Positions 62,301 to 64,000 of a DNA stretch of 64,000 nucleotides are shown one piece after another. Source of the stretch: Gonocerus acuteangulatus (taxonomy: Eukaryota; Arthropoda; Insecta; Hemiptera; Coreidae); assembly GCA_946811695.1 (NCBI GenBank), contig OX328125.1:47091395-47155394 (forward strand). Reading direction: 5' to 3'. Position 1 is the first letter of the stretch, and every line of letters starts with the position of its first letter. The notes under the pieces were generated by a model. It was not told the origin of the DNA, did no database searches, and worked only from the letters and a program-made list of their open reading frames with translations. A program made the position numbers and the translations under genes.

Positions 62301-63252
62301 AAATTTAGTTGTGCTCAATCCGCTCCTCGCAAGAACAATTTTTGAAGAACGAGCTGCACACCTGGTGTGCAATGATCTTATTTATGTGAATTCACTTACT
62401 AATTGGGTGATTTCCACACAGTAAACATGTTGTATTATTAAAATTGAACAATATAAAAAAACATCGATCCTGGGGACCGTGTTAAAAAAAATCGTCGTTT
62501 CGAATGGGTTAATATACCTCTAATTTTCCACTGATCTCTGCTGGGTCCATGTTGTGTATGAATAAATTGAAAGCATAATTAATCTTGATAGTGGCGTGAC
62601 TCGAAAGGTCTCAACGGAAAATAAAATGCCATTTGAAGACCCATAAATTGGCCAAAGATTATAGATTAATTAAATTCGCAGTTTATTGAAACTATGAATT
62701 TATTAAGCAGATCGTCTATACAAATGCAAAGTATCGAATGTGAAAAGTGGTTGGTAACTTATAGATGACTTTACATCTATTTTATCTTATGATATATTAG
62801 ACTTAATGCATATTCGTTAATTTTAATGTATGTAATTGATAATTTTCAAGAGTTAGCCACAACGTACATAAGTCCAACAGCAATAAGAAAAACTGAAAAT
62901 GATAAATGCGTTTTTTTCACATTCGATATTTGGCTTTTATATCGACGATATGTTTGTCAGTCTTTAAACTTCCCAGTTATCTATAGATTTACACATTTTG
63001 AGATAAAATATACTATAAATTTGACAGTATGCTGAGTTTTACTCACTGCTCTTGCTGCGGGGCCTCTGGTGACGGCGACTCCTGATGTTCGTGCTGCGGA
63101 CTCGTGGTGATAGTACCAGCTGTGGTGATAGTCCTCTGCTGCCTGATGACACCTTCCGTCTCCTGCTGTACTTCCTGCTGGCTTCCTGTACCCCCTTGCT
63201 GTTCCATCGTCTGAAACCACCAAGACTCCGGTCTGAGTACGTCTGCCATCAT
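41537..63252 (-). CDS. GATA-type zinc-finger transcription factor (spliced, seven coding exons inferred)
   Basis: Sequence-specific nuclear transcription factor expected to bind WGATAR sites. Joining exons 63252-63047, 58054-57697, 51772-51568, 50240-50071, 49162-49037, 48318-48213 and 41571-41537 gives one open frame of about 401 aa. Phases agree at every junction (2, 0, 1, 0, 0, 1). The N-finger (about residues 266-290) and C-finger (about 323-347) are both C-X2-C-X17-C-X2-C with LWRR and CNACGLY. They are followed by [19 protein letters not shown], the usual GATA basic tail and nuclear signal. The N-terminal half is low-complexity (Gln, Gly, Tyr, Glu), as expected of an activation region. 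A short [18 protein letters not shown]-finger tail and RRNG linker suggest the insect Serpent or GATAe classes, but I cannot assign orthology. The family is certain; the first and last exons are less so. Upstream noncoding exons may lie outside the window. Confidence 0.9.
43150..43690 (-). repeat. Tandem array of about 145-bp units in element B3
   Basis: Four units, the two middle ones (about 43215-43360 and 43360-43505) nearly identical and the outer ones more diverged. Copies B1 and B2 contain fewer, diverged units, so the array has expanded locally. Confidence 0.8.
43795..43856. repeat. (AT)n microsatellite in element B3
   Basis: Pure TA run of about 60 bp. Confidence 0.97.
44575..44940. 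repeat. Inverted pair of repeat P units
   Basis: Forward unit 44575-44690 ('gaatggttgggattcggcta' ... 'gccttcttcagca') faces a reversed unit at about 44805-44940 ('ctgaagaatacagggaaag' ... 'cggctaactatcttcatc'). The reverse complement of 44642-44672 carries CTGAAGA-stem-GAAA. Confidence 0.6.
45791..46034. repeat. Palindromic pair of repeat P units
   Basis: 'acaaggtatggttgggattc' at 45800 with the following 65 bp returns reverse-complemented at 45925-46003, almost without mismatch. The roughly 55-bp centre contains a run of G. The right arm extends further ('actgcaacggctagctatc'), which matches the start of the 6256 copy. Confidence 0.8.
46040..48180. other. GATA intron 6, right part: no additional exon established
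   Basis: AT-rich. A small hairpin 'gagattatgttaatctc' lies at about 46336. The only splice-bounded candidate is a 29-bp exon at about 47970-47998. A GC-richer patch at 46940-47150 has no recognisable protein. Confidence 0.35.
48213..48318 (-). CDS. GATA factor coding exon 6 (basic tail of the C-finger)
   Basis: Acceptor ATGATTTTAG; donor TCAG|GTAAAA in phase 1. The exon encodes [19 protein letters not shown] and then [30 protein letters not shown] is the highly conserved C-terminal extension that contacts the minor groove and acts as a nuclear localisation signal. Spacing to exon 5 (718-bp intron) and the phase match are as expected. Confidence 0.95.
48494..48749. mobile_element. Inverted-repeat element (MITE) in GATA intron 5
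   Basis: GGGGTCGGGGCAAAACAGTG at the left is mirrored by a terminal block ending 'gttttgccccgacccc' at the right. The 22-bp arms have one mismatch (CAGTGCC versus CACTGCC) and lie about 255 bp apart. There is no ORF and no clear target duplication. Confidence 0.7.
49037..49162 (-). CDS. GATA factor coding exon 5 (C-terminal zinc finger)
   Basis: Exactly 42 codons, phase 0 at both ends (acceptor GTTTATTTCAG, donor GGG|GTAAAT). It encodes [11 protein letters not shown], then [19 protein letters not shown] and KLHG: the C-finger that is the main WGATAR-binding module. All four cysteines and the LWRR and CNACGLY signatures are intact, so this is a functional-looking exon, not a pseudogene. Confidence 0.97.
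49625..49960. repeat. Palindromic pair of repeat P units in GATA intron 4
   Basis: The left unit ('ggcattcggctaagataaac' ... 'ggacgtttaggcatgcat') and right unit ('gcatgccgaaatgtccaa' ... 'tcttagccaaaaccccgc') are mirrored. 'acagtaaacaatatattag' and its complement lie next to the loop. It is imperfect and old. Confidence 0.7.
50071..50240 (-). CDS. GATA factor coding exon 4 (N-terminal zinc finger)
   Basis: Acceptor TTACTTTCAG, donor AAT|GTGAGT in phase 0. It encodes ECVNC, then [18 protein letters not shown], then [10 protein letters not shown]: a GATA N-finger with four zinc cysteines and 17-residue spacing. The usual CGA after the second cysteine is CAA here, and HY before the third cysteine is HH. 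The basic stretch THHKKVPN links it to exon 5. In GATA proteins the N-finger stabilises DNA binding and contacts FOG-type cofactors. Confidence 0.96.
50380..50800. mobile_element. Diverged family A-like remnant in GATA intron 3
   Basis: Words such as 'taaaatatcttgaaagtggt', 'gatatcttgtggaatgga' and 'ttcgaaacctaat' follow the order of the family A internal repeats (compare 11330-11390). There are no ends. The call rests on word order only. Confidence 0.3.
51130..51370 (+). mobile_element. Dispersed MITE-like repeat M, copy 2 (GATA intron 3)
   Basis: Same word order as 28850-29090: 'gcatggaataccaagacc', 'aacatggaatagcc', 'ttctgaacgaagtg', 'tttttaacgatt', G-run, 'ctacagccccctc', 'tatacgcacatg'. 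Overall it is diverged but clearly homologous. Confidence 0.65.
51568..51772 (-). CDS. GATA factor coding exon 3 (Gly/Ser/Gln/Pro-rich linker)
   Basis: Begins after the acceptor CTCCCTAG at codon GTG (phase 0) and ends at CCAA|GTAAGT (phase 1). It reads [19 protein letters not shown] and continues with [17 protein letters not shown]. The low-complexity, aromatic-spiced composition continues that of exon 2. The phase-1 end joins exon 4 through the split serine codon A|GC. Confidence 0.82.
52712..54060 (+). mobile_element. Helentron-like (HINE) element, family A copy 2 (GATA intron 2)
   Basis: TAGCGCGGTT start, (AT)n at 52808-52852, and internal phrases 'aaatttggtacaaaaatct' and 'taacgcttacgtttttgag' shared with copy 1. 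It ends with 'aaccgcgcta' at 54016-54025, the hairpin GCAG-TTC-CTGC and GAGTCGGACTTTTTTTT. It is about 450 bp shorter than copy 1 because one internal repeat is missing or diverged. Confidence 0.62.
54061..57470. other. GATA intron 2, central part: nothing recognised
   Basis: AT-rich with chance ORFs. At 55895-56000 and 56050-56175 the words 'aatatcgtccctaccatgct' and 'acatggtagggacgatata', with 'cgaatatgaaaa' and its complement, form an imperfect inverted repeat. It suggests an old fold-back insertion. Confidence 0.4.
57474..57568. repeat. (AT)n microsatellite with internal palindrome
   Basis: Alternating TA runs with two copies of 'ttttatatatataaaatata'. It lies about 130 bp downstream of the exon 2 donor. 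Confidence 0.95.
57697..58054 (-). CDS. GATA factor coding exon 2 (Tyr/Gly/Glu-rich regulatory region)
   Basis: About 119 codons, open throughout, bounded by a pyrimidine-rich acceptor (TTTTTATTTTTCAG) and the donor CAG|GTATGT in phase 0. The protein is acidic and Tyr/Gly/Ser-rich ([15 protein letters not shown]) with two matches to the SUMO consensus psi-K-x-E (VKFE and IKAEP). No folded domain is recognisable, which fits the N-terminal activation region of a GATA factor. The GC content stands out against the AT-rich introns on both sides. Confidence 0.8.
58907..58966. repeat. (AT)n microsatellite
   Basis: Pure TA run next to the left arm of the following fold-back. Confidence 0.97.
58967..59490. 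mobile_element. Fold-back element with about 210-bp arms containing (CA)n and (AT)n
   Basis: 'caccgtccgaaccttttata' at 58967 and the following sequence are mirrored at 59274-59490 ('tataaaaggttcggacggtg'). Each arm runs from unique sequence through (CA)n/(TG)n into (AT)n. A roughly 90-bp centre ('gatggagatgaatccatcga' ... 'gccgttccatct') is itself flanked by short complementary ends. Arm identity is high. Confidence 0.85.
59915..59955. repeat. AT-rich perfect hairpin
   Basis: 'acttaaatataatataaat' pairs with 'atattatatttaagt', a short AT palindrome. Confidence 0.6.
60097..60130 (+). ncRNA. Hammerhead-like core motif (CTGATGA - 7-bp stem - GAAA)
   Basis: CTGATGA is followed by a perfect stem-loop (ggcttga-agt-tcaagcc) and then GAAACGTC. 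This is the conserved hammerhead catalytic core with stem II. Stems I and III are not evident, so self-cleavage is not established. Penelope-like elements are known to carry hammerhead motifs, and a Penelope RT fragment lies 250 bp away on the other strand. Confidence 0.45.
60190..60235. repeat. (AAT)n microsatellite
   Basis: Run of about nine AAT units after 'cctctc', with 'ctctcaataataa' repeated directly downstream. Confidence 0.9.
60355..60845 (-). pseudogene. Penelope-like element reverse transcriptase fragment
   Basis: The minus strand reads [18 protein letters not shown], then [20 protein letters not shown], then [34 protein letters not shown]. After one frameshift it continues [20 protein letters not shown] and [22 protein letters not shown] is the RT catalytic box, and LPyLDVLi.R..DG.i.T.wYtKPT is diagnostic of Penelope-like RTs. 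The 5' part of the RT and the GIY-YIG endonuclease are missing, and the frameshift kills the frame. It lies inside GATA intron 1. Confidence 0.85.
61655..61702. repeat. Perfect-looking hairpin
   Basis: 'atggtatcaagacgagtata' is mirrored by 'tatactcgtctagataccat'. The stem is about 21 bp with one asymmetric base and an AT-rich apex. Confidence 0.75.
61744..61911 (-). mobile_element. tRNA-headed SINE with shared tail
   Basis: The minus strand has 'aggcatagtagcacgctgga' (A-box region) and 'gtaggtttgggtcccgcc' (B box). The tail follows: 'ggtggtaacctatagatag', 'cccggcgctaatggcc', 'gccgatactcc', A-run. The tail through 'cccggcgctaat' is the same as in the 5S-headed copies. Flanks share an imperfect 'ttgctta' direct repeat. 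Confidence 0.72.
62171..62508. mobile_element. piggyBac-like MITE in GATA intron 1
   Basis: Ends CCCATTCGAGAC / GTTTCGAATGGG (imperfect 12-bp inverted repeat), flanked on both sides by TTAA (62167-62170 and 62509-62512), the piggyBac target. Subterminal 'gcacaccgtgtgtgcc' and 'gcacacctggtgtgc' palindromes are visible. It is 338 bp long with no transposase. Confidence 0.8.
63047..63252 (-). CDS. GATA factor coding exon 1 (Q-rich N-terminus)
   Basis: Encodes about 68 residues rich in Gln, Thr, Glu and Pro (the segment [15 protein letters not shown] is typical). It ends at a strong donor (GCA|GTGAGT) in phase 2, and the split codon CA|G joins exon 2 in frame. The first in-frame ATG (63252) has an in-frame TGA just upstream. 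A second ATG at 63207 (MEQQGG) sits three bases after a possible acceptor (TTTCAG at 63216-63211), so a noncoding first exon spliced just before MEQQ is an equal alternative. Base composition is clearly more GC-rich than the surrounding intron. Confidence 0.65.
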
Positions 63253-63420
63253 TACTCACGCTCTCTCTACTGACTCCTGACAGGAGGGTCCTATGCTCTA
63301 TGTAGTCATCCCCACCCCCCTCTCTAGAGGACAAGGGTCACAAAGGCCCTGTGGTCCTATTGGCCAGAAATTGGCAACTATACCTGACCCTGGGGGTGAG
63401 TCATTGTATGGTGTTGTTTT
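63253..63420 (-). promoter_or_regulatory. Likely 5' UTR or proximal upstream region of the GATA gene
   Basis: A GC-richer stretch continues about 150 bp upstream of the first ATG and then drops sharply into AT-rich DNA at about 63420. It has no long frame compatible with the protein. I read it as 5' UTR or promoter-proximal sequence, but no TATA box or initiator can be assigned with confidence. Confidence 0.3.
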
Positions 63421-63862
63421 TGTTTTGTCTCTCATATTATTGTTTTGCTATTAGTAACTGATATTTATTTTTTTTTAATATATTAGCACGTGTTTTTTAA
63501 GCAAATTTATTGAAGTAAATATTGTATATGTTTTGAAATAAAAATGAATCTAGAGTTAAGTGAATTATACTCAATAAAGACATATGGTAAAAAATTAATA
63601 AATAAAATTAAAATTTTGATTATACAAACACTTTGCGAATAATGCTCTCAAAATTGTTTTATAATGTGGAAATTCAAATTAGATTCTACTATTGTTTTAT
63701 AAATGGCGATAGTGAGTTAATTATTTATTTACAGATTGATTTCATTTCAGTTGTTCTGTAAAGGATAATTACTTGCAATACTGTTTCTTTTATTTAGTTT
63801 TAGCAATTCAATGGTTTTTGGTTTAAGCAAAACAATATTTATTTTTTATTTATTAGTCTTTT
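63421..63862. other. AT-rich sequence upstream of the GATA gene
   Basis: No exon or repeat is recognised. Further upstream exons or the promoter may lie here or beyond the window. Confidence 0.4.
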
Positions 63863-63867
63863 TTTTT

Positions 63868-64000
63868 CGAGGTGTATCAACTTCTAGGTGATTCGCGCGG
63901 GGATGCGACAGGTTGCCACCTATTTATAATGCCAACGGCAAGTGATTTACCCAGGCGGTCACCCATACCGACAGTGATAAGCGGGAACCGGTACATTGAA
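63868..64000 (-). mobile_element. 5S-rRNA-headed SINE, cut by the window edge
   Basis: On the minus strand: 'ttcaatgtaccggttcccgc' ... 'atgggtgaccgcctgggta' (5S-like), then 'ggtggcaacctgtcgcat', 'cgcgcgaatcacctagaag', 'ttgatacacctcg' and poly(A). It is the same layout as the copy at 38138 but more diverged. Its 5' end lies outside the window. Confidence 0.75.

Overview
This window is AT-rich, intron- and repeat-dominated animal DNA, most likely from an arthropod (insect-like). The reasons are a spliced two-zinc-finger GATA factor whose finger sequences resemble insect GATA proteins, decayed CR1/Jockey-type and other non-LTR retrotransposons, a Penelope-like reverse transcriptase, tRNA- and 5S-rRNA-headed SINEs and many (AT)n microsatellites. 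There are no operons and no bacterial features. The species cannot be named from the sequence.

The only convincing host gene is the GATA transcription factor on the minus strand. It reads from about 63.25 kb down to about 41.54 kb as seven coding exons with good splice signals and matching phases: a Q-rich start, a Tyr/Gly/Glu-rich exon with two SUMO-like sites, a Gly/Ser/Gln exon, N-finger, C-finger, basic tail, and a less certain short last exon. The conceptual protein is about 401 aa. Its introns hold a piggyBac-like MITE, another terminal-inverted-repeat element, palindromic elements, a Penelope fragment, SINEs and a Helentron-like element.

The left 41 kb has no intact gene. By region: 0.9-1.6 kb large imperfect hairpin; 5-6.7 kb repeat fragments and a 149-bp palindrome; 8.5-10.3 kb SINE plus two non-LTR 3' ends; 10.4-12.6 kb Helentron-like element between inverted repeats; 13.25-14.36 kb second Helentron-like family; 14.36-24.59 kb a near-perfect 5.1-kb tandem duplication; 25.9-26.1 kb Harbinger-like MITE; 27-28 kb CR1/Jockey RT fragment; 28.3-30.1 kb (AG)n followed by a long pyrimidine-rich tract; 33.1-34.1 kb fold-back element; 34.3-35.2 kb and 42.7-44.0 kb further Helentron-like copies; 35.8 kb a Tc1-like fragment; 38-40.4 kb SINEs.

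The most interesting structure is in the repeats. (1) Two families have asymmetric inverted ends, an (AT)n block, and a shared GCAG-loop-CTGC hairpin followed by CGGA(C)TTTTT, which suggests rolling-circle (Helentron/HINE) elements. (2) A SINE assemblage shares one 3' tail but carries either 5S-rRNA-like or tRNA-like heads. (3) A dispersed, often palindromic family carries CTGANGA-stem-GAAA motifs resembling hammerhead ribozyme cores.
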